From Pseudomaricurvus sp965656525 (GTDB lineage Bacteria > Pseudomonadota > Gammaproteobacteria > Pseudomonadales > Cellvibrionaceae): a stretch of DNA of 64,000 bases. The stretch covers positions 124,001 to 188,000 of the forward strand of contig CBFHKY010000002.1 in assembly GCA_965656525.1 (NCBI GenBank). The letters are read 5' to 3'. Below the pieces are notes generated by a model that was given only the letters and a program-made list of their open reading frames with translations, ran no database searches and was not told where the DNA came from. Both the position numbers and the translations under genes were made by a program. How positions within the stretch are numbered: the stretch's first letter is position 1; the number at the start of each line of letters is the position of its first letter. Positions 1 through 9,390 of the stretch are shown here, in pieces.

Positions 1-1443
1 CGCCAACGCAAAAACCACCGTTTGAATCAGTGTTTGTTGCCGGTTGCGCTGCAAGCCTGCCAATGCCAAACGCCACCCTTTTCCCGATCGGCTGCCGAAG
101 GATTGCGTCACTTTTAACAAGCCCCGTGCAAACATCCAGCCTAAAAACAACAAAGTAAATAAACCAAAGCTCATGCTTAATGTAAGAAGCCAATCACGGC
201 TGAACAAACCAACCAACAACAGCAACGCCACCAACCCAATCAAAACTTGTGTGTACTGTCTTACCGAACTCACTATCAACTCACGACGTAAAATTTTCAT
301 GGGTGATACCGATGGCAAGTGCCACAAGGGGGGGGCAGCAAAGCACAATAGACACACTATCCCTGTCAATAAACCCGGCATAAAAGCAGGCCAAGTTGCA
401 GGCATTAACTGCATTGGTAGCCATTGGCGTATCACTTCTTCGACTAAAGCTTGAAAGCCATACCCCAAAAGCAGGCCCAAAAGCGAACAACACAGAGCCA
501 ACCAAAACATTTGCAACCCATACAGCTGCCGCACCTGCACAGCACTGCTCCCCAAGCTTTTCAACAAGGCAACTTGTTCAATATGTCGAGCGGCAAAACG
601 TCTGGCAGCAATCGCAATCGCAACACCGGCCAATAACACACTGATCATTGCAGAAAACGATAAAAACTGCCGCGCTGTACTTAGCGTATTTCCGAGCCGG
701 TCTTGGGAGTCTTCAACCCCTACAACTTTATCGTGCACACCCAATAGAGGTTCCAATACGCTGAGGAGCATTTGTAGATTGCTCGTCTCACCCGCCAACA
801 ACCAACGGTAGTTGATACGGCTGCCCGGCTGTATCACACCTGTTGCCGATAAATCTTCGGCGTTTATAAGTACCCTAGGCCCTAGAACACTAAAGTTATT
901 ACCTCTATCTGGTTCAGTAATAACAACGCGAGTGACCGTCAACGCCTTCTCGCCCACCTCAATCTGGTCGCCCAGCTCAATATCCACCAAAGGCAGTAAA
1001 CGCGAGTCTACCCAAGCCTCACCAGACTGAGGGACACCCTCTGCCACATCAATACTGGCTGCATTCATCGTGAAGGGAATCGTGGAGGTAGTGAGCTGTC
1101 CACGGAGAGGGTAGCCTGCAGTAACCGCTTTGATTGCAGCTAACTGCATCGCTTCACCCGCAAACACCATCGAAGAAAAGGTTGTGACTTGTGCGTAGTG
1201 AACATCGTGTTGTGCCGCTAAAGTCTGCCACTGCAATGGCGCGGGCTGGTCTGAGTGGACCCGCTTATCCGCCGCTAAAAAACTGTGACTTTCACGAGTC
1301 AATGTGTGCTGCAAGCGATCAGTAAAAAGCGAAATAGAAGTCACCACCATTACCGCCATCAGCAGCGCAATGGCTAAAATCTTCATTTCACCAGCGCGCC
1401 AATTGCGCCACAACAGACGTGCCGACAGCAGTATCAAGTTCAT
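1..1443 (-). CDS. ybbP: ABC transporter permease, YbbP-type (3' end cut by window edge)
   Basis: The minus frame stays open from the ATG at 1443 to the window edge (481 codons, no stop), so the C-terminal half of a roughly 800-residue protein is missing. It starts MNLILLSARLLWRNWRAGE, followed by one membrane segment, then a large periplasmic MacB-like domain. A cluster of transmembrane segments begins near residue 260 (FLSFSAMISVLLAGVAIAIA), as in duplicated FtsX/MacB permeases. Its ATG overlaps the stop of the upstream ATPase gene (ATGA), so the two are translationally coupled. With a divergent tesA beyond, this is the classical tesA/ybbA-ybbP arrangement. The likely role is a MacB-superfamily transporter or mechanotransmitter in the inner membrane; its substrate is not established. 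Confidence 0.88.
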   Translation of the reverse strand, partial: MNLILLSARLLWRNWRAGEMKILAIALLMAVMVVTSISLFTDRLQHTLTRESHSFLAADKRVHSDQPAPLQWQTLAAQHDVHYAQVTTFSSMVFAGEAMQLAAIKAVTAGYPLRGQLTTSTIPFTMNAASIDVAEGVPQSGEAWVDSRLLPLVDIELGDQIEVGEKALTVTRVVITEPDRGNNFSVLGPRVLINAEDLSATGVIQPGSRINYRWLLAGETSNLQMLLSVLEPLLGVHDKVVGVEDSQDRLGNTLSTARQFLSFSAMISVLLAGVAIAIAARRFAARHIEQVALLKSLGSSAVQVRQLYGLQMFWLALCCSLLGLLLGYGFQALVEEVIRQWLPMQLMPATWPAFMPGLLTGIVCLLCFAAPPLWHLPSVSPMKILRRELIVSSVRQYTQVLIGLVALLLLVGLFSRDWLLTLSMSFGLFTLLFLGWMFARGLLKVTQSFGSRSGKGWRLALAGLQRNRQQTLIQTVVFALA

Positions 1444-2150
1444 ACTGAAATCTCTTCGGGACGAACGGAACCCGAATCTGAGGCCCGCTCAAGCAGCCGT
1501 CCGCCTTCCATCACAACATGGTGCTGGCATCGATCGGCCAAACGTTGTTCATGGGTTACCAAAACCAAAGTCGTACCCAGCTCACGGTTCAAATCAAACA
1601 ACAGATCAATAATCTGAGCACCTGTTTTGGAATCTAAATTGCCAGTAGGCTCATCCGCAAACAGAATCGCTGGCTCACTAGCGAAAGCCCTGGCAATGGC
1701 TACACGCTGTTGCTCTCCACCCGAGAGCTGTTGCGGGTAATGTTGCAGCCGATGCTCCAAACCAACACGTTGCAAGAAACGTTTGGCTTTAGTTTTAGGT
1801 TCTGGCACGTCGTGTAGCTCTAGCGGAAGCATGACATTTTCTAGTGCAGTTAGACCAGGCAGCAACTGGAAAGACTGGAATACAAAACCTACTTGCTGTG
1901 CACGTAACGTTGCACGTCCTTCCTCATCCAAGGTCGTAAGCGATTGCCCTGCTAACGCCACATCCCCTTCTGTCGGGACATCCAACCCAGCGAGAATGCC
2001 TAGCAAAGTGGATTTGCCCGAGCCCGACGCACCTGTAATGGCAAGGCTGGCACCTTTATCCAGCGAGAACGACACCGCTTCAAGAATGTCCAAATCACCA
2101 GTGGAGGTCACTACCCGCTTACCTACGTTATTGACTGAAAGCATGTCCAC
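1440..2150 (-). CDS. ybbA: ABC transporter ATP-binding protein YbbA
   Basis: This is a 236-residue ABC ATPase of the LolD/MacB class. Walker A GASGSGKST is at residues 40-48, the signature LSGGEQQ at 142-148 and Walker B ILFADEP at 162-168, followed by the usual NLD. It powers the permease encoded by the overlapping downstream gene. The gene pair diverges from tesA, as in Escherichia coli and Pseudomonas. The 175 bp between 2150 and 2325 must hold the promoters for both directions; I could not assign them. Confidence 0.95.
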   Translation of the reverse strand: MDMLSVNNVGKRVVTSTGDLDILEAVSFSLDKGASLAITGASGSGKSTLLGILAGLDVPTEGDVALAGQSLTTLDEEGRATLRAQQVGFVFQSFQLLPGLTALENVMLPLELHDVPEPKTKAKRFLQRVGLEHRLQHYPQQLSGGEQQRVAIARAFASEPAILFADEPTGNLDSKTGAQIIDLLFDLNRELGTTLVLVTHEQRLADRCQHHVVMEGGRLLERASDSGSVRPEEISV

Positions 2151-2381
2151 CTGCGTATTATTGAGTTATTGAGAGCTGAAAATTTATTGCTTATGCTTTT
2201 AACGGTAGAGTGTAACGTTAATGACGGCCTTTTTTCTAAGAATGAACAACACTTTCACAGAACTTTACTTTGCACGTTTACTGAGCTTACTTAAGGGGTT
2301 AGATCTGTTAAGAACAACCAAAACGTGTATCAACATCCTCATTTACCGAATCAACACAAACAGGATTATAGGTTTACGACT

Positions 2382-3029
2382 ATGGCCATGGTATTAGATC
2401 AACAGATGCGTTCATGCGCAGCAATTATTACTCTGTTTTGCAGCATGATTGTTAGCGCCTACTCTTACAGTGCACCTAACGTACTGGTCTTAGGTGATAG
2501 CTTAAGCGCGGGGTATGGGATCAATCCAAATCAAGGGTGGGTTGCGCTGATGGAGAGCAAACTAAAAGAAGAAGACTCAAGTGCCAGTGTGACCAATGGC
2601 AGTATCAGTGGTGAAACCAGTGCAGGAGGGCTATCACGGCTGCCGGCGTTATTGACCCAAAGCCAGCCCAACATTGTGATTATCGAGTTGGGCGCTAACG
2701 ATGGCCTGCGCGGCTACCCCCTAGCCGCGATGAAAAAGAATCTAACAACGGCTATACGTCAAAGCAAAGAGACTGGCGCCAAAGTGCTCCTGTTAGGTGT
2801 ACACATTCCACCAAACTACGGCGCGCGTTATACCGCTCAGTTTTTTCAAACCTATGCCCAAGTAGCCGATAAAGAATCCGTTGCACTGGTGCCGTTTTTC
2901 TTAGAGGGCGTAGCAACTAACAAAACGCTAATGCAACAGGATGGTTTACACCCTAATGCAGAGGCACAACCTTATATTTTGCAAAATATCTGGCCAAAAA
3001 TGGAAAGCCTAGTTGAATCCTTAGAGTAA
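2382..3029 (+). CDS. tesA: GDSL lipase/thioesterase TesA (arylesterase), periplasmic
   Basis: SGNH/GDSL hydrolase. Block I GDSLSAGYG supplies the nucleophilic Ser, GANDGLRG the oxyanion Asn, and DGLHPNAEA the Asp-His pair near the C-terminus. A signal peptide precedes the mature part (RSCAAIITLFCSMIVSAYS). The frame is open from an ATG at 2325, but the first 19 codons would extend the N-terminus beyond the signal peptide. I chose the ATG at 2382, which has AGG about 15 bases upstream; ATGs at 2388 and 2406 are also possible. The family hydrolyses acyl-CoA thioesters, aryl esters and lysophospholipids in the periplasm. It diverges from ybbA, a conserved neighbour. Confidence 0.92.
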   Translation: MAMVLDQQMRSCAAIITLFCSMIVSAYSYSAPNVLVLGDSLSAGYGINPNQGWVALMESKLKEEDSSASVTNGSISGETSAGGLSRLPALLTQSQPNIVIIELGANDGLRGYPLAAMKKNLTTAIRQSKETGAKVLLLGVHIPPNYGARYTAQFFQTYAQVADKESVALVPFFLEGVATNKTLMQQDGLHPNAEAQPYILQNIWPKMESLVESLE

Positions 3030-3103
3030 CCAGCTCACCCTGCGCTCAATATAATTACTCATTCAGCGCGGGTTCGGTAAGCCCTTTAAGTCTCTCGGAG
3101 GCT

Positions 3104-4441
3104 CTAAGAGAGCTCTCGCATGGGAATCAACCAGACACACAATGCAGCAAGTAAAGCCGGAACAGCAAATACCACAAACAACATTGGCATAGACAGCCCC
3201 ATACCAATGAAGACACCCGCTAGCATGGGGCTAATAACCGCACCGGCACGACCTAGTCCAGCCGCCCAACCCAGCCCTGTGCTGCGCACTTGGGCGGGGT
3301 AAATAATCAATACAACGTTGTACAGATTTGAGAACGCTCCCATCAAAGAAATGCCCACAAAGAATAAGATGGCAAACAAATAGATAAAAGGTACTGTACC
3401 GATTTCGTTCACAAAAGAAGCAATAAAGAAAATACAGAACGTTCCCAAAGTAAATCCAGCGGCAACAACTCGCCCCAAAGACACCCAACGTGCTAGCCAC
3501 CCCATTAAAATTGTTCCAAAAATAGACCCGAAAGGGATCGCTGCGGTTGCCTGAATGGCTTTCTCTTGAGATAGACCCGCATTGCTTAGTACTTGTGGCA
3601 TCCAGCTACTGATAAAGTACACAACGACAAAACCACTGAAAAAAGCCGACCAGCTCAACAACGTTGCCACTCGGCGAGACGGTGTCATAAGAGATGTGAC
3701 CGCTGCCGCTTCCTCGCTGGCCGCACGGCTGATCTTAGGTAGAGATGTGACAGGCGTTTGCCCCATATAGTTTAAAGTGCGATTAACTTTTTCTAATGCA
3801 TGATCGGGGTCACGTTTGAGCGTAAAGGCAATGGATTCAGGCACGACCAATTGAATCAACACACCCAATACCACGGTAATCAAACCCGCATAAAAGAAAA
3901 TACTTTGCCACCCGTGTGAAGCTAAGATTGCCGCCGTTAAGAAACCACCGATCATAGCGCCTGCCGAAGCAGCAGCCACCAGAGTTGAAACAATAAGAGT
4001 TCGGTGTTTTAACGGGCTAAACTCAGAGACTAATGGAGCCAAAGAAGCCACCAGTACACCCAATGCCAAGCCCGCTACCGCCCGCAATACAATCAGCTCG
4101 ACAACCGTAGAAGCATACATCACAGCACTGGTTGCCAATCCGGAGATCAACAAAGTGCTACTCACCATGATGCGACGACCATATCGATCGGCTAACCATG
4201 AAAGAAACATAGCGCCAAGAGTCATCCCCAAAACACCGGAGCTTAGCACTAAGCCCATCTCTTCCGCGGATACTGACCAGTCTTGAGTAATGGCAGGTGC
4301 GGTATAAGAAATCACCACAATATCGAAGCCTTCGATCATACTGGCCAACATGCTTAAGATAAGAATCCACCACTGCTTAGGGGTGATTTTGGATTCGTGC
4401 AGTAACTCAATTGGGGGCGAATCTGATGAGGTGTTAGTCAT
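3104..4441 (-). CDS. MFS transporter, aromatic acid:H+ symporter-like (AAHS family)
   Basis: This 445-residue protein has 12 predicted membrane segments. The first carries EGFDIVVISYTAPAI, matching the AAHS (PcaK/BenK/MhpT) pattern of an acidic residue plus Asp in TM1. LADRYGRRIMV after TM2 is the MFS loop 2-3 motif, with a second copy-like turn near GWLARW. A Shine-Dalgarno GAAGG lies just before the ATG. The gene is 54 bp downstream of recJ on the same strand and could be read from it. The substrate is probably an aromatic or other organic acid by family; no catabolic genes adjoin it, so this remains open. Confidence 0.8.
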   Translation of the reverse strand: MTNTSSDSPPIELLHESKITPKQWWILILSMLASMIEGFDIVVISYTAPAITQDWSVSAEEMGLVLSSGVLGMTLGAMFLSWLADRYGRRIMVSSTLLISGLATSAVMYASTVVELIVLRAVAGLALGVLVASLAPLVSEFSPLKHRTLIVSTLVAAASAGAMIGGFLTAAILASHGWQSIFFYAGLITVVLGVLIQLVVPESIAFTLKRDPDHALEKVNRTLNYMGQTPVTSLPKISRAASEEAAAVTSLMTPSRRVATLLSWSAFFSGFVVVYFISSWMPQVLSNAGLSQEKAIQATAAIPFGSIFGTILMGWLARWVSLGRVVAAGFTLGTFCIFFIASFVNEIGTVPFIYLFAILFFVGISLMGAFSNLYNVVLIIYPAQVRSTGLGWAAGLGRAGAVISPMLAGVFIGMGLSMPMLFVVFAVPALLAALCVWLIPMRELS

Positions 4442-4495
4442 AAAGCCTTCTTTTTATTCATTATGGTTTTTACAAAAAATAAGTTCTTTAGTTTT

Positions 4496-6229
4496 CTATA
4501 CTACATTTAGATGTTCAACCATCAATTGCACGGATTGTTTACCACGAAACTCGTTCACATCTAAGCGATAGGCCAATTGTATGCGTTGGGCCTGCATATT
4601 GGGCCACAGCTCTAGATCAACGTTAAACGCAATGGCATCTAACAGCTGTGATGGATTGTCCTCGCAAGACACCACCATTTTGAGGTGTTTTTCACCGACT
4701 ATACGCTGCTTCACCAAATTAAACACACCATCAAAGGCTGGCTCTGGAAAGTGCTGCCCCCAGGGGCCGGCATCACGTAAGTTGTGCGCTAGCTCTAACG
4801 TAAAATCCGTCGATACCAACTCGCCATCCGAAAAAACCAATGCCCGCAAATCACTTTCGTTTAAACTGTCATGCACAATTTGATCGAAAGCTATTTGAAA
4901 AGCCGGTAAGTTTTCAGCGGCTAAACTTAATCCTGCCGCCATCGCGTGCCCGCCAAATTTACTCAACAGTTCTGGGTGTTTCGCCGCAACCGCGTCTAGC
5001 GCATCACGTATATGAAAACCGGGAATCGAGCGCGCAGAGCCTTTGATTTCGCCATTACCTGCTTCCGCAAAAGCGATAACAGGCCGATGGTAACGCTCTT
5101 TAATGCGCGAAGCTAAAATCCCAATAACACCTTGGTGCCAGCGAGCATCGAACAAACATATGCCCCACGGTATTTGCTCATCCGCCAAAGACAATTCAGC
5201 CAACGCTGCCAATGCTTCCTGCTGCATGCCAGCTTCTATTGCACGACGATCACGATTTAAATCATCCAGCTCGACCGCCATTTCTCGAGCAAGCTCTGGT
5301 CGGTCGCACAGCAGACACTCAATGCCCAATGACATATCATCCAAGCGCCCCGCTGCATTTAACCGCGGCCCCACTGTAAACCCTAAATCCGAAGCCACCA
5401 AACGCTGCGGCTGACGACCAGAAACGTCCAGCAACGCTAAAATACCTGGACGAGCACGGCCCGCTCGAATACGTTGCAAACCTTGATACACCAAAATACG
5501 ATTATTCGCATCCAGCGGCACAACATCGGCAACCGTACCCAGTGCCACAAGGTCTAAGTAACTGGCCATATTCGGCTCACTTCGACCTAACTCCTGAAAC
5601 CAACCCATATCTCGCAGCGCCGTTCGCAAAGCACTCATAAGATAAAAAATAACACCTACACCCGCTAAATTCTTACTGGGGAAGGAGCATTCAGGTTGAT
5701 TGGGGTTCACAATTGCCTCGGCCGAAGGCAACTGTTGGCCCGGCAAATGATGGTCGGTTACAAGTACTTCAATGCCTACCGCTTGCGCTGCTTTCACACC
5801 ATCAAGTGAAGAAATACCATTATCTACCGTAATGATTAGATCGGGCTGATACCCTTTTGCGACCTCGACAATTTCAGGGGTTAAGCCGTAGCCAAATTCG
5901 AACCTATTTGGCACGAGATAATTGACATGTTCGGCGCCCATATCCCGTAACGCCAGCATCGCCAACGCACTACTGGTTGCGCCATCGGCATCGAAGTCAC
6001 CCACGATCAACATACGCTTTTGCTGCACCAAAGCATCCAGCAATAATGACAGTGCAGCGTCTAATCCTTTTAGCTGTTGTGGTTTGAGTAAGTACTGAAG
6101 CGATCTTTCTAATTGCTTAGAGTTACTTACCCCACGGCTAGCATAGATAGCTTGTAACCTAGCTGGTAAATGATCCGGCCAAGAGAAATCAACAGAAGGT
6201 ACTGAGCGGCGAGTGATTTGTGTCGTCAT
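4496..6229 (-). CDS. recJ: Single-stranded-DNA-specific exonuclease RecJ
   Basis: 577 residues, the usual proteobacterial RecJ length. Motif I DFDADG is at residues 78-83 and the DHH motif (TDHHLPG) at 159-161. A DHHA1 region follows with GGHAMAAGLS, and the C-terminal OB-like domain ends with the sequence QLMVEHLNVV. The enzyme degrades ssDNA 5'-3' in RecF-pathway recombination and in base-excision and mismatch repair. Its neighbours thrC and hom lie immediately upstream on the same strand, but a terminator after thrC (6311-6333) separates the two transcripts. Confidence 0.97.
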   Translation of the reverse strand: MTTQITRRSVPSVDFSWPDHLPARLQAIYASRGVSNSKQLERSLQYLLKPQQLKGLDAALSLLLDALVQQKRMLIVGDFDADGATSSALAMLALRDMGAEHVNYLVPNRFEFGYGLTPEIVEVAKGYQPDLIITVDNGISSLDGVKAAQAVGIEVLVTDHHLPGQQLPSAEAIVNPNQPECSFPSKNLAGVGVIFYLMSALRTALRDMGWFQELGRSEPNMASYLDLVALGTVADVVPLDANNRILVYQGLQRIRAGRARPGILALLDVSGRQPQRLVASDLGFTVGPRLNAAGRLDDMSLGIECLLCDRPELAREMAVELDDLNRDRRAIEAGMQQEALAALAELSLADEQIPWGICLFDARWHQGVIGILASRIKERYHRPVIAFAEAGNGEIKGSARSIPGFHIRDALDAVAAKHPELLSKFGGHAMAAGLSLAAENLPAFQIAFDQIVHDSLNESDLRALVFSDGELVSTDFTLELAHNLRDAGPWGQHFPEPAFDGVFNLVKQRIVGEKHLKMVVSCEDNPSQLLDAIAFNVDLELWPNMQAQRIQLAYRLDVNEFRGKQSVQLMVEHLNVV

Positions 6230-6310
6230 GATATTGATTCTCTAGACTCGTCGTTCCATACAAAAGCGCTCATCCTATGGTGCTGCCTTATTTACAAAGT
6301 TACCAGACAT

Positions 6311-6333
6311 AAAAAACCCGCCAACGGCGGGTT
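6311..6333 (-). terminator. Rho-independent terminator after thrC
   Basis: On the minus strand an 8-bp perfect stem, AACCCGCC/GGCGGGTT with a 3-base loop, is followed directly by a run of Ts (six As on the plus strand from 6311). It lies 20 bp past the thrC stop. Confidence 0.9.
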
Positions 6334-6353
6334 AATCAGTCGCTTTAAAAAAG

Positions 6354-7751
6354 TTAAGCACGAATATTGGCCACCATATGTGCTTGGACTCCGCCAATAT
6401 CGCCATCCAGTACCGTGTACTGTTCTTCACGTTCAAACAAATCGGCCATATGATGAGGCAACACTGGATCTTCTGCCTGCCCCGCTTGACGTACTGCTTC
6501 TGGAAACTTAGCTGGATGCGCTGTGGCTAAGCACACCATTGGGATATCTTGCCGCTGACGTGTTTTGCGGGCGGCCTGTAAACCAATGGCTGTATGAGGG
6601 TCCAACAAGTATTCACAATGCTCGAACACATCTTCAATAACGTTGATGGTTTCGTCATCACCAACGCGATAAGAGCTGAATAACGCGCGAGCTTTACTTA
6701 ACGCTGTGTCGCTAAGGTGCATTGTGCCGGATTTAAAGTCATCCATCAGCTGCTTGATCGATGATCCATCGCGATCATAAAGATCAAACAATAGACGTTC
6801 GAAGTTACTGGACACCATGATGTCCATACTTGGCGATAGCGAGTGGATTAAATCCTTCTTAGTATGATCATTATCACTAATGCAGCGATGCAAGATATCA
6901 TTAGAGTTAGTTGCGATGATCAACTGATCGATGGGCAACCCCATTTGCTTAGCCAAATAACCTGCGAAGATGTCGCCAAAGTTACCGGTGGGCACAGAAA
7001 AAGACACCGGTCTTGCAGGTGCACCCAAAGCCAGCGCTGAATAAAAATAATAAACAATCTGCGCCATAATGCGCGCCCAGTTGATAGAGTTAACGGCTAC
7101 TAACTGACGACCCTCGGGCAAAAATGATTGATCGCCAAAGCTGGCTTTCACCATATTCTGACAATCATCAAAATTACCTTTGAGGGCAATGTTGTGCACA
7201 TTAGGCTCTAACACGGTTGTCATTTGACGACGCTGAACTTCTGAAACACGCTGGTAAGGGTGCAGAATAAAAATATCAATATTGTCGCAATGACGACAAC
7301 CTTCTATGGCGGCTGACCCTGTATCACCAGAGGTTGCTCCCATGACCACCACTTTCTGGTCACGCTTCTTCAAAATGTAGTCCAAGAGATTGCCTAAAAA
7401 CTGCAACGCAAAATCTTTAAATGCTAACGTTGGCCCCTGAAACAACTCTAAGATCCATTCGTTATGGCCCGTTTGCACCAGTGGCGCAATAGCGTCATGA
7501 CGAAAGGTCGAGTAAGAATCATCGATGATTTTTTTCAAATCATCATCTGGGACAGTGCCTGCCACAAACGGGGCTATCACTTTAAACGCCAGATCTTGAT
7601 AGCTTAAACCAGCCCAAGATGCGATTTCTTCCTGGCTGAAGGAAGGTAACGATTCGGGAATATACAAACCACCATCAGGAGCCAGGCCAGTAAGTACTAC
7701 GTCTTCAAAAGTCAGCGGCGGTGCTTCGCCGCGAGTACTGATGTATTTCAC
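6354..7751 (-). CDS. thrC: Threonine synthase
   Basis: This 465-residue PLP enzyme converts O-phosphohomoserine to threonine, the last step of the pathway. The PLP lysine is K112 in GPTLAFKDFALQ. The phosphate-binding GATSGDTGSAA and the N-terminal MKYISTRGEAP are typical of the long proteobacterial form. The start codon is GTG at 7751, with GAGG five bases upstream; an ATG two bases away is out of frame. It follows hom by 28 bp and is probably co-transcribed with it. Confidence 0.97.
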   Translation of the reverse strand: MKYISTRGEAPPLTFEDVVLTGLAPDGGLYIPESLPSFSQEEIASWAGLSYQDLAFKVIAPFVAGTVPDDDLKKIIDDSYSTFRHDAIAPLVQTGHNEWILELFQGPTLAFKDFALQFLGNLLDYILKKRDQKVVVMGATSGDTGSAAIEGCRHCDNIDIFILHPYQRVSEVQRRQMTTVLEPNVHNIALKGNFDDCQNMVKASFGDQSFLPEGRQLVAVNSINWARIMAQIVYYFYSALALGAPARPVSFSVPTGNFGDIFAGYLAKQMGLPIDQLIIATNSNDILHRCISDNDHTKKDLIHSLSPSMDIMVSSNFERLLFDLYDRDGSSIKQLMDDFKSGTMHLSDTALSKARALFSSYRVGDDETINVIEDVFEHCEYLLDPHTAIGLQAARKTRQRQDIPMVCLATAHPAKFPEAVRQAGQAEDPVLPHHMADLFEREEQYTVLDGDIGGVQAHMVANIRA

Positions 7752-7779
7752 ATTAACCTCGTAATTTATCTGTTCTGAC

Positions 7780-9078
7780 TTAGCTCAGGTTTTCTACACG
7801 AATATGAACAACGCCACCTAATACATAACCCAGATCTTCAATGGCTCTGACGGCGGTTAACAGCTTTTTTTCGATAGTTCGGTTGGTCAACAAAATCATA
7901 GGGACATGCTCTTGTTCTTCTGGGGCTTCTTTTTGAATTAACGCTTCGATACTGATACCCGCATCACTCAAAATCTGCGCGATCTTGGACAAGACACCCG
8001 GTTTATCCAGCGCGGAAATACGCATGTAGTAGGCGGTTTCCACTTCTTCTACGGACAATATCGGCAGATCTTCTAACTGATTAAAGCCCAGCGCTGGCAC
8101 ACAGACTTTTTGCTTTGCACCCAGCTGGCGCGCAATATCAACTACATCAGCAACTACGGCCGATGCCGTTGGCTCTGCACCGGCACCAGGCCCGTAGTAC
8201 AGTGTTGGACCAACCGCATCGCCTTTGACAACAATGGCGTTCATAACACCATCTACGTTAGCCAACAACCGCTTTTCAGGAATCAACGTTGGGTGCACGC
8301 GCAGCTCTACACCCGATGCTACTTTGCGAGCAATCCCAAGGTGCTTAATGCGATACCCCAGCTCCTCGGCGTAAGCAACATCCTCAGGCACGAGCTTGCT
8401 GATGCCTTCGGTAAAGATTTTTTCAAACTGCAAAGGCATTCCAAATGCAATGGAAGCCATAATGACCAATTTATGCGCTGCATCAATGCCTTCAACATCA
8501 AACGTGGGATCGGCCTCGGCGTAGCCCAACGCCTGTGCTTCTTGCAGAACGTCTTCGAACAAACGACCTTTATCGCGCATCTCTGTCAGGATAAAATTAC
8601 CCGTTCCATTGATGATGCCAGCCAGCCATTCAATTTTATTGCCCGCCAAACCTTCGCGCAGAGCTTTGATGATGGGTATGCCACCAGCCACAGCAGCCTC
8701 GAACGCAATGCTCACTCCAGCTTCGGTCGCCTTTGCAAAGAGCTCATTGCCAAATTCTGCGATCAGCGCTTTGTTGGCCGTTACAATATGTTTGCCGTTC
8801 GCAATAGCAGTTTCTACCAGCTCTTTGGCAACGGTCGTACCACCAATCAGTTCAACCACCACATCAACGTTAGGATTGTTCACAACCTCAAAAATATCAT
8901 CGGTCATGTTGTAGTCAGTGGTGTCACAAAAGGGGTGAGCTCGGCGCGCACCTATTTGCTCAATAATAATGTCGGTACCGGCTCTAGCACTGATTTCGCG
9001 TGCATTGCGAGTTAACACATTAAAAGTACCGCCACCTACCGTACCTAACCCACATATACCTACTCTAACCGGATTCAA
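7780..9078 (-). CDS. hom: Homoserine dehydrogenase
   Basis: 432 residues. The NAD(P)-binding motif GLGTVGGG is at 10-17 and the catalytic region contains GIINGTGNFILTEM. A C-terminal ACT domain starts near residue 350 (YYMRISALDKPGVLSKIAQI), so threonine feedback is likely. The enzyme reduces aspartate semialdehyde to homoserine. The start is a TTG at 9078, supported by AGAGGA eight bases upstream and by the family N-terminus (NPVRVGICGLG). It is the first gene of a hom-thrC unit with a leader of about 190 nt (see 9079-9390). Confidence 0.97.
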   Translation of the reverse strand: MNPVRVGICGLGTVGGGTFNVLTRNAREISARAGTDIIIEQIGARRAHPFCDTTDYNMTDDIFEVVNNPNVDVVVELIGGTTVAKELVETAIANGKHIVTANKALIAEFGNELFAKATEAGVSIAFEAAVAGGIPIIKALREGLAGNKIEWLAGIINGTGNFILTEMRDKGRLFEDVLQEAQALGYAEADPTFDVEGIDAAHKLVIMASIAFGMPLQFEKIFTEGISKLVPEDVAYAEELGYRIKHLGIARKVASGVELRVHPTLIPEKRLLANVDGVMNAIVVKGDAVGPTLYYGPGAGAEPTASAVVADVVDIARQLGAKQKVCVPALGFNQLEDLPILSVEEVETAYYMRISALDKPGVLSKIAQILSDAGISIEALIQKEAPEEQEHVPMILLTNRTIEKKLLTAVRAIEDLGYVLGGVVHIRVENLS

Positions 9079-9231
9079 CGTTATATCCTCTGTAATAATC
9101 TAGGCGCTGGCATTCACCAACGAGATAAAAATTGTTTGAGAGTTAACTGAATAGCACTGACGCGTCATTGACTAAGATAAGACTTCAGTAAATGATCCCC
9201 ACCAGCCTTACACCAACTCCATAAAGCCGGC

Positions 9232-9257
9232 CACACTACTGACCCCGCAGTAGTGTG
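9232..9257 (-). repeat. Perfect 10-bp inverted repeat at the 5' end of the predicted hom mRNA
   Basis: CACACTACTG and CAGTAGTGTG flank a 6-base loop. No T-run follows on either strand, so this is not an ordinary terminator. It falls about 13 nt from the predicted hom transcript start, suggesting a 5' stabilising hairpin or a protein site. Confidence 0.6.
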
Positions 9258-9276
9258 TCAATAAACTGGATGCAGC

Positions 9277-9282
9277 ATTATA
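9277..9282 (-). promoter_or_regulatory. Candidate -10 box of the hom-thrC promoter
   Basis: On the minus strand the sequence is a perfect TATAAT. The -35 at 17 bp spacing (TCGCCA) is poor, so the promoter may need an activator. The predicted start near 9270 would give a leader of about 190 nt. Confidence 0.45.
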
Positions 9283-9346
9283 CGGGAGCAGCGAGAGACT
9301 GGCGAGAGGAAGCCACAATAGCGGCAAACGATTGTAAGGGAGGGGC

Positions 9347-9370
9347 AAAGAGCTGCCAAGACAGCTCTTT
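9347..9370 (-). terminator. Probable terminator after dsbC
   Basis: A 9-bp perfect stem, AAAGAGCTG/CAGCTCTTT with a 6-base loop, lies 20 bp past the dsbC stop. The following T-tract on the minus strand is short (TTTG), so termination may be partial. Confidence 0.6.
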
Positions 9371-9390
9371 TGAGTTTCAGACGCTATGAA

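Larger units (their letters stand above)
9079..9390 (-). other. hom leader and intergenic region between dsbC and hom
   Basis: This 312-bp stretch has no convincing gene. On the minus strand it holds the dsbC terminator hairpin (9347-9370), a TATAAT -10 box (9277-9282), a perfect 10-bp hairpin (9232-9257) and the hom ribosome-binding site. A 22-codon reading frame at 9101-9169 (minus) lacks a ribosome-binding site and is not rich in threonine or isoleucine codons, so I do not call it a leader peptide. Confidence 0.6.

Noticed and set aside
44..454. 136-codon plus-strand frame
   Set aside because: It is the antisense shadow of the ybbP permease, whose minus frame is open through the window edge and reads as a typical membrane protein.
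8110..9015. 301-codon plus-strand frame
   Set aside because: It is a long antisense shadow of hom; the minus frame carries all homoserine dehydrogenase motifs.
9101..9169. 22-codon frame in the hom leader as an attenuator peptide
   Set aside because: No ribosome-binding site and only two Thr and two Ile codons, scattered; no terminator/antiterminator pair is visible.
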